From Acidimicrobiales bacterium (lineage in GTDB: Bacteria > Actinomycetota > Acidimicrobiia > Acidimicrobiales > UBA8592): 51,224 nt of DNA. Under the pieces are notes generated by a model, which searched no databases, was not told the DNA's origin, and saw nothing but the letters and a program-made list of their open reading frames with translations. Every line of letters starts with the position of its first letter. Positions within the stretch are counted from its first letter, which is position 1. Of the stretch, positions 8,266-17,761 are shown in pieces. The DNA is taken from positions 1 through 51,224 of the forward strand of contig JACERY010000011.1 of the NCBI GenBank assembly GCA_013912105.1. Direction: 5' to 3'. The position numbers and the translations under genes were made by a program.

Positions 8266-9342
8266 TTAATAACTTCTGTACGCAACGAACAACGCTAATT
8301 CTCTGAGAGCTTCCAAAGCTTCTTTCTTTAAAGAAGATGTTTCCAACTCTCGAAGAGCAACAGTCGTTAAACTTTTAATTTCTTTCTCAATTACCTGATC
8401 TGCTTCAGTTTCAATAATAACTTCTTGGATTCGAGCAACGTCACTATCAGCTAAATCCTCAGAGCCGATCAAATGAAGCACCTCGGTCTGTTGTGCATTA
8501 GCTTTCTCATAAGCAGCAGCTACAAGAGATGTTGGTTTCCCTTCCCGAAGGTCATCTCCTACCGGCTTTCCTGTAGCTTTCTCGTCACCGAAGACGCCCA
8601 AAAGATCATCACGGAGCTGAAAGGCGACGCCAACTGGTCGACCAAAATCGGTAAAAAAATCAGCAAACTCATCATATTTTCCCGCAATTGCTGCACCAAG
8701 GTGTAGCGGTCGTTGAACTGAATAACGCCCAGTTTTATATTCCAATATCCGTCGTGCCCCATCCCGATCAAATGTTTGCCTAGCTCCAGATAACACATCT
8801 AAATACTGACCTATATTGACCTCCAAGCGAAGTTCATCCCAAATTTGTGAAACAGTTGGTGAGATATCTCTCATCAACTGGTCTGCAATAACATGGGCTA
8901 AATCACCGACGAGAATAGCGACTGCTTCTCCGAACTCTCTACTATTACCTGCCCAACCACTCTCATCATGTAGATCAGTAAAATGCTGCCAAATGGAAGG
9001 TTCACCTCTTCGAGAAGACGAATGATCCATAACATCATCGTGAGCTAAAGCAAAAGCATGCAACATTTCAATCGCAGCGCCAGCATTAACAGCTATTTTT
9101 GATAGACCATCACCACCTGCGCCAACATGTGCCCAATAGAAAAATGCTGGCCGTATTCTTTTCCCCCCGCTAAATATAAGAGATTGAAGAGCATCAAAAG
9201 GAGCAGCTAAAGTTTCATCAACTTCTACCCACTTGTTCCGCTCTATGGAAAGAATATCAATTAATCTTCGATCAATCGGTCCAACAACTTCTGAAATTGA
9301 AGATGGATTCATAGAAGGATCAAAGCCAATTTTTGAATTCAT
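8266..9342 (-). CDS. Polyprenyl (geranylgeranyl-type) diphosphate synthase
   Basis: A 358-aa all-helical isoprenyl diphosphate synthase that elongates allylic diphosphates with isopentenyl diphosphate. It shows GGKRIRP (59-65), the first Asp-rich motif DDVMD (102-106) followed by RRGEPS, and the second motif FQLRDDLLGVFGD (241-253), in the form seen in actinobacterial IdsA-type enzymes. Small residues before the first motif suggest a C20 or longer product, though chain length cannot be set by eye. It heads the minus-strand run that continues into the dehydrogenase homologue. Product probably feeds carotenoid, menaquinone or membrane isoprenoid synthesis. Confidence 0.9.
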   Translation of the reverse strand: MNSKIGFDPSMNPSSISEVVGPIDRRLIDILSIERNKWVEVDETLAAPFDALQSLIFSGGKRIRPAFFYWAHVGAGGDGLSKIAVNAGAAIEMLHAFALAHDDVMDHSSSRRGEPSIWQHFTDLHDESGWAGNSREFGEAVAILVGDLAHVIADQLMRDISPTVSQIWDELRLEVNIGQYLDVLSGARQTFDRDGARRILEYKTGRYSVQRPLHLGAAIAGKYDEFADFFTDFGRPVGVAFQLRDDLLGVFGDEKATGKPVGDDLREGKPTSLVAAAYEKANAQQTEVLHLIGSEDLADSDVARIQEVIIETEADQVIEKEIKSLTTVALRELETSSLKKEALEALRELALFVAYRSY

Positions 9343-9467
9343 TTTGTCTTCTCAACACCAGTAAAGCGCATGATGGGAGAATACCTTCAGAAAAGCAATA
9401 CCGTTCACTCAAGTGACATATCACCAAGATTTGCGTTACCGTATAACTAGAGAAAAGGTAGGGGACT

Positions 9468-10280
9468 GTGACCGATATTAAAACTGGTGAAAGCGAAAAA
9501 AAAGATGAATCAGAAGAAAATAAATTTTCTTGGCCAAATCAACAAGAAGAAACTGATTTTGAAACAGAACGCCTACATAGAAAACAAAGGCTTGCTGCTG
9601 GGCTTCGAGTCCTAGGAAGACTTCGCCTTGCAGAAGGCGTAGCAGGGCATATAACAGTGCGTGACCCTGAACACCTTGACCGTTTTTGGGTTAATCCATT
9701 TGGAAAGAACTTCAAGCTCATGAAAGTATCTGACCTGATCTGTGTTGATCACAACGGCGATGTTGTCGTTGGAGATAAACCAGTGAATGCGGCAGCGTTC
9801 GCTATTCACTCGCAACTACATTCAGCTCGACCCGATATTGTTGCAGCAGCACACTGTCATTCAATGTACGGAAGAACTTTTTCTTCTTTGGGCCAGCCTC
9901 TAAAAATGATTACTCAAGATGACACAATGTTTTTTAATGATGTAGCACTCTGTTCAGTGGGTAGTGGAGCGGTTGTCCTTGATACCAACGTTGGGAAAGC
10001 AATGGCTGAATCGTTGGGTGAAAAGAAAGCACTCATTCATCAAAATCATGGGATTATAACTGCTGGAGAAAGTGTTGATTCAGCCGTCTGGTGGTTTGTT
10101 GCACTCGAACGAAGCTGTCAAAGTCAGATACTCGCCCTTTCAGCAGGCACTCCAATTGAGATCCCAGATGAACTTGCTCAATCGGGATTTGATCAACAAG
10201 GGCATGAACTTGCAGGCTGGTTCCAGTTTCAAACATGGTGGGAGGAACTCCTACGAGACGAACCTGAATTTCTTGAATAA
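9468..10280 (+). CDS. Class II aldolase/adducin-family protein
   Basis: A 270-aa member of the class II aldolase/adducin fold, the group that includes fuculose-phosphate aldolase, ribulose-phosphate 4-epimerase and adducin heads. Zn-ligand candidates are H129 and H131 (AAHCHSMYG) and H194 (HQNHGIITAG); GHIT at 60-63 and NPFGKNF at 76-82 are also typical. A charged, Glu/Lys-rich N-terminal extension of about 30 residues precedes the domain. The start is GTG with AGGTAGGGG upstream. It is transcribed alone, divergently from the prenyl synthase gene and convergently with glpD (4 nt between stops). Substrate not determinable. Confidence 0.87.
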   Translation: MTDIKTGESEKKDESEENKFSWPNQQEETDFETERLHRKQRLAAGLRVLGRLRLAEGVAGHITVRDPEHLDRFWVNPFGKNFKLMKVSDLICVDHNGDVVVGDKPVNAAAFAIHSQLHSARPDIVAAAHCHSMYGRTFSSLGQPLKMITQDDTMFFNDVALCSVGSGAVVLDTNVGKAMAESLGEKKALIHQNHGIITAGESVDSAVWWFVALERSCQSQILALSAGTPIEIPDELAQSGFDQQGHELAGWFQFQTWWEELLRDEPEFLE

Positions 10281-10284
10281 CAGT

Positions 10285-11919
10285 TCAGTTCTGATCAGCA
10301 TTCATTTGAAAATCAGAACCAAAGTGTTCCACTAATTTTGATTCAGCTTTTTCTCCAAAAAGTATTCTTGCTACTTCATCAAGACCTTCTGATTCCCTAA
10401 CTTCGCTTTCTCGGGTAATCAATGAGATTTTGCTTCGTCGACGCAGAAAATCATCTAACTTCACTACCATTTCCGTACTTGCGGTGTTGTGGAGTTCAAC
10501 TCTCAGATAATCAGAGGAATCTAAAATATCTTCTGCCATTGATGGGTCTTCACGTATATGATCAAGCATGTCAAATGCTCTACGCCCATAACGACGCCAT
10601 AATCTTTCTGATATGGGTTCAGATCCTGGTTTATCACGCATATTATCGATTCGCATTCCGCGTGTTTGCCGAAAGAAAGCTCTCAGTGATTCACGACCTG
10701 GCTCTCCATACCATCGGCGCTGATCCGGGTTTAAATGAATCCCAAGAAGCTGAACAGCATCGGCGACTTCTTCACCAACATTAAGACAGTCTGTAAGTTT
10801 CCCACCAAAAATCGAAACAATTTGCTTCGCGTGATCAATTTCGACTTCATGTTTTCTTGATAATGCAGTCCAATCAATATCTTTTGTACTCTTTGATTGT
10901 CTTTTAACTACTAAAGGACGTACTCCAGAACGTTCAGCAATAATGTCACTATTTACTAAAGGAGTACTTAAATCCAGTCGGTCATTAATTTGGCCCAGAA
11001 GAAAATCCCGATCTTGGTCTGTGACGGATGTATATGGATCAGTAACTCTCGTATCAGTGGTTCCTATTACAGATCTATTTCCCATAGGTATGACATAGAA
11101 AAGTCGTTGACTGTCATCAAAGAACGCAAGCACCCTCTCATTTGGCGTTAATTGATCAACGACAAGATGAACGCCTTTGGAGTAAACAATTTGATGACGG
11201 GTGTGAAGATTCCATGATTGATTCAACCCGTCAAGGAATGGGCCAGCAGCATTTACAATAACCTTCGCTTCTAGCGACAATCTTGAACCACTTTCGACAT
11301 CTTTCAAATGTGCAAACCATTTTCCCTTAACACGTTCAGCGGATTCCAATTCAACGTAATTAGCGGCAATAGCGCCAACGTCCATAGCTGAACGGATAAA
11401 ACTAAAAACGAATCTCGCATCGTTATCTTTCAAATATGCGTCAGCGTATTCAATTCCACCAAGGGTTCCTATTGTGTTGATTATTGGCTCAATCCGTTCA
11501 ACAGTTTCTACGCTCATTGGACGCGGAGCATTAGTCTTAAAATTCCCTATTCCCCAGTAAGTGAAAGCCCCAACTCCAACAAGCCAAGGTGGGAAAGGAG
11601 ATGTTTCTCCTAGCACTCCCAAAAAACCTATTTCCTTCACATTCGCTGGATACGCTCGCATTAATCGGTTACGACTCATACATAATTTTCTAACCAATGG
11701 GATTTCGTAGTTCTCTAAATACTTAATACCTCCCCAAACAAGATTTGAAGATTGTTGACTAGTAAAACCAGCGAAGTCTCCGCGATCTATTAATGCAACG
11801 CTTGCTCCACGTGCCGATAAAGCAGCAGCTGAGACAGCACCGTTAATGCCACCGCCAATAATAAGGACATCAAATTTTCCATTATCCAATTTGTCAAGGT
11901 TTGCTTCACGTAACGTCAC
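10285..11919 (-). CDS. glpD: Glycerol-3-phosphate dehydrogenase, FAD-dependent
   Basis: A 544-aa flavoprotein of the GlpD/DAO family that oxidises sn-glycerol 3-phosphate to dihydroxyacetone phosphate and passes electrons to quinone at the membrane. The N-terminal FAD motif is VLIIGGGING (18-27), followed by SSNLVWGGIKYLENYE, which is diagnostic for aerobic GlpD. The segment GNRSVIGTTDT and the C-terminal regulatory-type domain with IFGGKLTDCLNVGEEV are also typical. Start is GTG. No glpK or glpF lies beside it. The C-terminal part is longer and less conserved, but the core is intact. Confidence 0.9.
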   Translation of the reverse strand: MTLREANLDKLDNGKFDVLIIGGGINGAVSAAALSARGASVALIDRGDFAGFTSQQSSNLVWGGIKYLENYEIPLVRKLCMSRNRLMRAYPANVKEIGFLGVLGETSPFPPWLVGVGAFTYWGIGNFKTNAPRPMSVETVERIEPIINTIGTLGGIEYADAYLKDNDARFVFSFIRSAMDVGAIAANYVELESAERVKGKWFAHLKDVESGSRLSLEAKVIVNAAGPFLDGLNQSWNLHTRHQIVYSKGVHLVVDQLTPNERVLAFFDDSQRLFYVIPMGNRSVIGTTDTRVTDPYTSVTDQDRDFLLGQINDRLDLSTPLVNSDIIAERSGVRPLVVKRQSKSTKDIDWTALSRKHEVEIDHAKQIVSIFGGKLTDCLNVGEEVADAVQLLGIHLNPDQRRWYGEPGRESLRAFFRQTRGMRIDNMRDKPGSEPISERLWRRYGRRAFDMLDHIREDPSMAEDILDSSDYLRVELHNTASTEMVVKLDDFLRRRSKISLITRESEVRESEGLDEVARILFGEKAESKLVEHFGSDFQMNADQN

Positions 11920-11978
11920 AATTTGACATTATCGCCGCTAGAAAAATCTACAACTCCAAGAGATAAAACCCGTGAATT

Positions 11979-12767
11979 CTACATGGTGAAGCGAAGATTT
12001 TTTGCAACTCGTTCTCCCCATTCATTATCACCTGTCCAGCTAATTCGCCCCGCATCTATTTCAGCTTGTGGGTCAATTCTGCCACAAGCAAGCATAACGA
12101 AAGTTCTACTGTCCGCATTAATAACACATGTTGCTTCTTTAAGGTGATCTACAACACTTGCTCTTCCATCAACTTTGACAAACAAGTCTCTTTCTATTCC
12201 CCCTGATAAATGAAAAATAATGCTCATTCCATCTTCTAAACTAATTTTTTTACCAGCAATATAACCGAGTGACCCGTGGACTTCATCCAAAGCAATTTCC
12301 GCGTGAATTCCAGAGTCAATAGTTTCAATCCCTAAAGGAATAGTTATATCTCTGTGATGTACCCAGAAGTCAAAAATACGAATATTCATGAACCTTCCAT
12401 AGGTGCCAGGGCCAACAGGCGTCATACATTCTGCATTCCAAATTTCATCATTTATTTCAGATAACTCTTCTCGACGAGCACTTATAATGGTTAGTGAAAG
12501 ATCCAGAAGTTCTTCATTGCTAAGGTTTTGTGCCTGATTTTCAAATTCAGCCATCTTTGGAAACGGTGGCCACTCGTCCGCACTTTGGGGAACCCATTTC
12601 AACAAGAGATTCTCTATACCTGCAAGATGAGTAACGACTCCCTTCATATCCCAATCAGGGCAAAGAGATTGTGTTTCCCAGTTATCCTCACTTAAAGATG
12701 AAAGAACACCTTCAAAATCTTTAAAACAGTTATCCAATGCTTGCAGGGTTTGTTCGCGATTATTCAT
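11979..12767 (-). CDS. Maleylpyruvate isomerase N-terminal-domain protein (TIGR03083-type, putative mycothiol-dependent)
   Basis: A 262-aa actinobacterial protein of the DinB-like/MDMPI family. The diagnostic N-terminal segment SLCPDWDMKGVVTHLAG (35-50, with H47) matches the usual C-P-G-W...HLAG, and a second histidine cluster FDFWVHHRDI is present mid-protein; together these form the metal site in mycothiol-dependent isomerases. Family members perform isomerisation or thiol transfer with mycothiol as cofactor. A C-terminal SCP2-like half follows (FHLSGGIERDLFVKVDG). Single gene between glpD (same strand) and a divergent acyl-CoA dehydrogenase. Its presence supports an actinobacterial host. 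Exact reaction unknown. Confidence 0.82.
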   Translation of the reverse strand: MNNREQTLQALDNCFKDFEGVLSSLSEDNWETQSLCPDWDMKGVVTHLAGIENLLLKWVPQSADEWPPFPKMAEFENQAQNLSNEELLDLSLTIISARREELSEINDEIWNAECMTPVGPGTYGRFMNIRIFDFWVHHRDITIPLGIETIDSGIHAEIALDEVHGSLGYIAGKKISLEDGMSIIFHLSGGIERDLFVKVDGRASVVDHLKEATCVINADSRTFVMLACGRIDPQAEIDAGRISWTGDNEWGERVAKNLRFTM

Positions 12768-12923
12768 CTGTGTACCTAACTACTTTCTGGATTCGTATAC
12801 CTCGTTATAGAAACTAGAGCACTACAACTAAAATTGAAATTTTTAGTATTCGTTTACGCTTACCTAGCGAATCTGGACAAGATAGACATAAGGTGAATAC
12901 ATAAATTCTTATCGGAGGAATAA

Positions 12924-14249
12924 ATGGCTGGTTTAGAAACAACACCGGAAATGTTTGATTTAAGGATGTCAGAGGACGTCCGACCACTTTTTGATGCAGT
13001 GAAAAAATTTATAGCAGAAGAGGTAAACCCTCACACGAAGGATTTTTTTGAGCTCGGTGAAGGACGCGAAGAACGTTGGGGATATGGAGAAGGTCAGCTA
13101 GAGCTTCTTGATTCAATCAAAGCGAAAGCCAAAGAGCAAGGACTTTGGAATTTTTTCCTTCCCGATGCCGAAACTGGAGAGGGACTAAAAAACCTTGATT
13201 ATGCTTATATCGCTACCGAATTGGGGAAAAATCCTATAGCTTCACAAAGCTTAAACTGTTCAGCACCGGATACGGGAAACATGGAAGTCCTTGAGCGAGT
13301 TGGGACACCTGAACAGAAAGAGAAGTGGCTAGTGCCGTTACTCAACGGTGAGATCCGTTCCGCATACGCAATGACAGAACCAGATATTCCTTCTTCTGAC
13401 GCGAAAAATATTTCTTGCAGTGCTGTTCTTGATGGTGACGAATGGGTTATAACGGGAGAGAAGTTCTATATTTCTGGAGCGGGTGATCCCCGTTGTAAAA
13501 TCATGATTTGTATGGTTCAAACCAACCCTGACGGCCCTCCCCACAAACGCCAATCACAAATTCTTGTCCCTATGGATAACCCTGGAGTTGAAATTATTGG
13601 CCCTATGCATGTATTCGGAAAAGATGATGCACCACACGGCCATATGCACCTTCGGTTTAATGACTGTCGTGTTCCCAAAGATAATATTCTTCTTGGAGAA
13701 GGACGAGGTTTTGAAATATCTCAAGTACGACTGGGGCCGGGAAGAATCCACCATTGCATGAGGTCTCTAGGGGCAGCGGAACGGGCTATTGAAATGATGG
13801 TTAAACGCGGCCTGACTCGTGAAGCTTTCGGCAAGCCAATTGCAAGCCTGGGAAAAAATATTGAAGTGATAGCGAAAGCTAGAATAGAAATTGAATCTAT
13901 GAGAAGAATGGTTCTGACAGCAGCGAAAGCGATGGATGAACTTGGGAATGAAGCAGCACGAGTATGGGTAAGCGCAGTAAAAGCCATGGTCCCAATTCGG
14001 GTATGCCACATTATTGACGAAGCTATCCAATTTCATGGAGCTACAGGTGTTTCACAATGGACGCCACTGGCAGACATGTACACCAGTCAAAGAACCCTAC
14101 GTCTTGCCGATGGGCCAGATGAAGTTCATTGGTTCGTTGTTGGAAGAGCAGAACTGCGACGCTGGGAAGAAGAAGGTGGCATCAAATATGACCCCAAAGT
14201 TGACTATTATTCAGAAGACTCTAAGTCAATCCTGACCGCAGGTATTTAA
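12924..14249 (+). CDS. Acyl-CoA dehydrogenase, ACAD10/11-like
   Basis: A 441-aa flavoprotein that introduces a double bond or eliminates a leaving group from an acyl-CoA. It shows AYAMTEPDIPSSDAKN, the FAD segment around ITGEKFYISGAGDP, GPGRIHHCMRSLGAAERA and the C-terminal FHGATGVSQWTPLADMY...RLADGPDEVHW, which places it in the ACAD10/ACAD11-like branch rather than the short-chain branch. GGAGGA precedes the ATG. The next gene encodes an APH-type kinase, the partner domain fused to ACADs in eukaryotic ACAD10/11. In that system a 4-hydroxyacyl-CoA is phosphorylated and then dephosphorylated by elimination; a similar role here is an inference. Confidence 0.9.
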   Translation: MAGLETTPEMFDLRMSEDVRPLFDAVKKFIAEEVNPHTKDFFELGEGREERWGYGEGQLELLDSIKAKAKEQGLWNFFLPDAETGEGLKNLDYAYIATELGKNPIASQSLNCSAPDTGNMEVLERVGTPEQKEKWLVPLLNGEIRSAYAMTEPDIPSSDAKNISCSAVLDGDEWVITGEKFYISGAGDPRCKIMICMVQTNPDGPPHKRQSQILVPMDNPGVEIIGPMHVFGKDDAPHGHMHLRFNDCRVPKDNILLGEGRGFEISQVRLGPGRIHHCMRSLGAAERAIEMMVKRGLTREAFGKPIASLGKNIEVIAKARIEIESMRRMVLTAAKAMDELGNEAARVWVSAVKAMVPIRVCHIIDEAIQFHGATGVSQWTPLADMYTSQRTLRLADGPDEVHWFVVGRAELRRWEEEGGIKYDPKVDYYSEDSKSILTAGI

Positions 14250-14311
14250 ATCCGATCTATTCTAGAAAATAGCGATTACTAAAAATAACCCATAGCCGTT
14301 AGGAGAGATAT

Positions 14312-15436
14312 ATGGAAGACGCATCAAATGCCCCAAAATTTCACCTTGATAGAAGCCGATATGGTGAAGCTCTTCTTCAATGGTTTACTGACTCACATAC
14401 TGATCACAAAAATATTGCAATAGGAGAGATTGATATTCCTGTAGCAACTGGATTTTCTAATGAAACAGTTTTCTTTAACATCTCGTCCGATACAGAAGAA
14501 GGTAAACACGAAGGACGCTACGTTGCACGAATTGAGCCTGAAGATGGTGGAATGTTCCCTGTCCAAACACCAGAATGTGAAATTTCTGTGGCGTTACAAC
14601 AACGCGTAATGAAAACGGTTCAATCAGCCAGTGATGTCCCTCTTCCGCTAATTGGGAGAATACAACCAAGTACTTATTTAGGATTACCGTTTTTTGTGAT
14701 GACTCACATTGACGGAAAAATTCCATCAGACCGTCCACGGTATACAGAAGAAGGCTTTGTTGTCGATGAGGCTACAGATGTACAGCGAAAACAAATGGTG
14801 CAGACCGGCCTAGAAGCTATGGCTGGCATTCACCAAATTGATTGGGAATTAGCAGATTTACATTGGTTAAATCCATGTGATGGAAAACCCACGCAAGCAA
14901 AACAAATAGAAATTTATAGAAATTATGTTGAGAAAGAACTAGATGGTCGTGAACATCCTGTGATGATGTTTGCACTGGACTGGCTAGAGAAAAATGATCC
15001 CAAAGATGAGCGCATAGGCTTGAGTTGGGGAGATGCCAGACTCGGAAATATTATCTGGCAGGACTACACACCAGCTGCTGTGGTTGATTGGGAAGCATGC
15101 GCTCTTAGCCCCACCGAAGCAGATCTTGGTTGGTGGCTCATGTTTGACAGAATGTCCTTTGATGACGTAGATGTTCAACGCTTATCCGGTTATCCGACTA
15201 GAGAAGAACAGGCGGCCTACTACGAACAAGTTTCTGGAAAAGAAGTTCGAGATCCTCACTATTGGGAAGTTTTTGCAATTATGCGATTCTGTGCCATTTT
15301 TATTCGTTTAGGTGACCGGTTAACTAACTCAGGGCTTCTCCCACCAGAAATGAATCCAGCTGTAGGAAATATGGTTACACGATCGTTAGCTACGATCCTT
15401 GAGATTGATAATCCAACCCCAAGCTTAATAGGTTAG
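14312..15436 (+). CDS. APH-family phosphotransferase (partner of ACAD)
   Basis: A 374-aa kinase-fold protein of the aminoglycoside phosphotransferase/choline-kinase group. The catalytic loop is LSWGDARLGNIIW (Asp near residue 240; Trp in place of the usual His before G-D is common in the ACAD-linked branch), and the metal-binding loop is AVVDWEACALSPTEADLGWW. The N-lobe contains an N-E-T-V-F-F nucleotide-binding strand. AGGAGAG precedes the ATG, and the gene lies 62 nt after the acyl-CoA dehydrogenase in the same orientation. By analogy with ACAD10/11 and LvaA-like kinases it may phosphorylate a hydroxyacyl-CoA. It is unlikely to be an antibiotic resistance gene. Confidence 0.85.
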   Translation: MEDASNAPKFHLDRSRYGEALLQWFTDSHTDHKNIAIGEIDIPVATGFSNETVFFNISSDTEEGKHEGRYVARIEPEDGGMFPVQTPECEISVALQQRVMKTVQSASDVPLPLIGRIQPSTYLGLPFFVMTHIDGKIPSDRPRYTEEGFVVDEATDVQRKQMVQTGLEAMAGIHQIDWELADLHWLNPCDGKPTQAKQIEIYRNYVEKELDGREHPVMMFALDWLEKNDPKDERIGLSWGDARLGNIIWQDYTPAAVVDWEACALSPTEADLGWWLMFDRMSFDDVDVQRLSGYPTREEQAAYYEQVSGKEVRDPHYWEVFAIMRFCAIFIRLGDRLTNSGLLPPEMNPAVGNMVTRSLATILEIDNPTPSLIG

Positions 15437-15439
15437 AAA

Positions 15440-16219
15440 TTAGTTATTTCTCGCTCGCATACCGCCATCAACAGGCACAGATACACCAGTTATATAAGAA
15501 GCAGCAGGAAGAACAAGTGACAAAGTAACATGCGCAACTTCCTCTGGGTTACCGTATCTTTTCAAAGCCGTTCTCCTTCGAGCAAAAACTGCTTTTGCTT
15601 CTGAAGGAATCATTTCAGTCATCCCAGTATGAATTGGTCCAGGACAGACTGCATTGACCGTGATACCTAAAGGACCAAATTCAACAGCCAAGGCTTTCGT
15701 TAAACCAACAACTCCATGCTTTGATGCTGTGTATGGACTGATACCTGCAGACCCGCCAAGCCCCTCAGTGCTAGCAACGTTTACAATGCGCCCATCTTGA
15801 TTTCTTTTCAGATCCTCTAAACATGCTCTTATAAGTCGCATTTGCGCATCCAAATTAATTGAAAAAGTAGCTTGCCAAAGGTCTTCGAAATTAGGGCTAT
15901 CAATTGGTCCACCAATGCTAATCCCAGCGTTATTTATCAAAATATCAATTTCCCCGAGGTCAGAACGTACTGAGCTGACAAGTGGAAGAATCTTTTCTGG
16001 GTTTGTTAAATCTATTGCATAACCTTGTGCGAATCCGCCTTCTGACTTGATTTCATCAACAACGCGATTCACCCCCTCAGTGTTAATATCAACAACTGCA
16101 ACACGAGCTCCTTCATCGGAAAGAACTCGAGCTGTAGCCCGACCCATCCCACTAGCAGCACCGGTGACAATAGCGACTCGGCCTTGTATAGATCGACTTA
16201 ATTCACTCAAACCACCCAT
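15440..16219 (-). CDS. Short-chain dehydrogenase/reductase (SDR, NAD-type)
   Basis: A 259-aa classical SDR. Cofactor loop TGAASGMG (19-26), an Asp at the end of beta-2 (VVDIN, D44) that favours NAD(H), NNAG (96-99) and the catalytic set S150, Y163, K167 are all present. Terminal VPVDGGMRARNN is typical. TAAGG lies upstream of the ATG. The gene is convergent with the APH kinase (3 nt between stops), so it need not be part of the same unit, but a dehydrogenase for a hydroxyacyl intermediate would fit. Substrate unknown. Confidence 0.88.
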   Translation of the reverse strand: MGGLSELSRSIQGRVAIVTGAASGMGRATARVLSDEGARVAVVDINTEGVNRVVDEIKSEGGFAQGYAIDLTNPEKILPLVSSVRSDLGEIDILINNAGISIGGPIDSPNFEDLWQATFSINLDAQMRLIRACLEDLKRNQDGRIVNVASTEGLGGSAGISPYTASKHGVVGLTKALAVEFGPLGITVNAVCPGPIHTGMTEMIPSEAKAVFARRRTALKRYGNPEEVAHVTLSLVLPAASYITGVSVPVDGGMRARNN

Positions 16220-16348
16220 CCAAAGACCTTACATCACCTCTCTCTTAAACTTCACTGAGGACACTACCAATTTTCAAGATTCCGTGTACTGTTGCCAAGA
16301 GACCATTGAAGCGTATGCGTTTCTTTGCCCTTAGTTGAAAAGGTCTGC

Positions 16349-17752
16349 ATGAACGAAGAGAAAGTCAGTATCCCTAAACGTTCATGGTTGACCCTTGCCG
16401 TCACTTCAATAGCTGCATTTATGATTGCTATAGAAACCTCTATTATCTCACTAGCATTACCACAACTTCGTGCAGGCTTTCCTGACGCAACTGAAAGTAA
16501 ACTTTCATGGATAGTCAATGCCTACACCATTGGAGTGGCATCGTTATTACTTGTATCTGGATGGTTAGCTGACCGTTTTGGACGCAAAAAACTTTTCTTC
16601 TGGGGATTATTTGTTTTTCTCATCGCATCTTGCGCTGCTGGGCTCGCCCCATCTGCGAATTTTCTTATTGGGGCAAGGATCATCCAAGCAATTGGAGGTG
16701 CTATGCAGTACCCAGCGGGACTCGCTTTACTTCTTGCAGCCTTCCCTCCCTCAAAAATTCAAACAGCTATTGGAACATGGGGAGCTATGGGAGGTCTGGC
16801 CGCTGCGCTAGGACCAACACTAGGAGCTTTACTTGTTGATGCCTTTGACTGGCAAGCAGTTTTTTTCATTAACGTTCCTGTTGCCGCAATAGTAATTATT
16901 TTTGGTCCTCGATGGGTAACAGAAAGCTACAGCGAAGCTATCCCCACAAAAGTTGATTTGATTAGTGTTCCACTTGCTTCACTCGGAGTCGGAACAGCTA
17001 TATTTGCGATCACACAAGGAAATAAATGGGGCTGGTTATCACCCAGTCTTATCATTTCGTTTACCATTGCCGCTCTTCTAGTACTTGCCTTCATCTTCCG
17101 TTCAAAACGCCATCCAGCTCCACTGTTTGATTTAGCACTTTTCAAACTCAAAACATTTTCTGTGGGGATGATTGGAACACTCTTTTTTATTGTTGCATTT
17201 TTTGCTTGGCTCATATCCCTCCCCACGTTCATTCAAGGAACCTGGGAGTGGTCAGTGCTAAAAACTGGTTTTGCCATAGCTCCAGGCCCATTACTTACCG
17301 CTTTCGTTTCTCCACCAGCAGGACGACTAGCCGAACGAATAGGAAATGGGCCGCTACTTACCGTAGGAGGGATCCTTGGTGCGGCAGGACTAACGTGCCA
17401 TCTACTTTTCACGAAAGTTGAACCCGATTATCTGAAAGGAATCTTGTTACCAAGTCTTCTCATCGGCTTTTCTGCTGGTTTTGGTTTCGCTCAACTTATT
17501 GGAGCAGCAATGCGCGATGTTCCTAGAGATCAATTTGGCATGGCTGGAGCAGGTAGAACCACAATCTTTCAGCTCTCACTTGCATTAGGTGTTGCTCTTG
17601 CCTTTACAATAATTGGACGACCAGATAATCCAAGTGAGGCCCTTGATGGGTTACAGGCTACTTGGCTTATGGGTATCGGATGTTACCTATTACAAACGGT
17701 ACTCTTTGCCTTCTTCGGATCAAGTGAGAAAACCAGCACTAACACGAGCTAG
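16349..17752 (+). CDS. MFS transporter, DHA2-type drug/solute exporter
   Basis: A 467-aa integral membrane protein with about 14 hydrophobic segments, the layout of the DHA2 (14-TMS) proton-antiport family. Motif A is visible as GWLADRFGRKKLFFWG after TM2, and motif C-like Gly/Ala-rich helices follow (GGAMQYPAGLALLLAAFP). I chose the ATG at 16349, which has AAAAGG 6 nt upstream; an in-frame start 24 nt earlier lacks this. Divergent from the upstream SDR. Exports a small molecule by proton antiport, substrate unknown. Confidence 0.87.
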   Translation: MNEEKVSIPKRSWLTLAVTSIAAFMIAIETSIISLALPQLRAGFPDATESKLSWIVNAYTIGVASLLLVSGWLADRFGRKKLFFWGLFVFLIASCAAGLAPSANFLIGARIIQAIGGAMQYPAGLALLLAAFPPSKIQTAIGTWGAMGGLAAALGPTLGALLVDAFDWQAVFFINVPVAAIVIIFGPRWVTESYSEAIPTKVDLISVPLASLGVGTAIFAITQGNKWGWLSPSLIISFTIAALLVLAFIFRSKRHPAPLFDLALFKLKTFSVGMIGTLFFIVAFFAWLISLPTFIQGTWEWSVLKTGFAIAPGPLLTAFVSPPAGRLAERIGNGPLLTVGGILGAAGLTCHLLFTKVEPDYLKGILLPSLLIGFSAGFGFAQLIGAAMRDVPRDQFGMAGAGRTTIFQLSLALGVALAFTIIGRPDNPSEALDGLQATWLMGIGCYLLQTVLFAFFGSSEKTSTNTS

Positions 17753-17761
17753 ATTACGGTA

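Noticed and set aside
12848..12872. ATTCG...CGAAT inverted repeat before the ACAD gene as a TetR-type operator
   Set aside because: Only 5-bp arms with a 15-nt spacer; this can occur by chance and no regulator gene is adjacent.
14312..15436. APH gene as an aminoglycoside resistance determinant
   Set aside because: The W-G-D catalytic loop and its ACAD partner point to the acyl-CoA-linked kinase branch.
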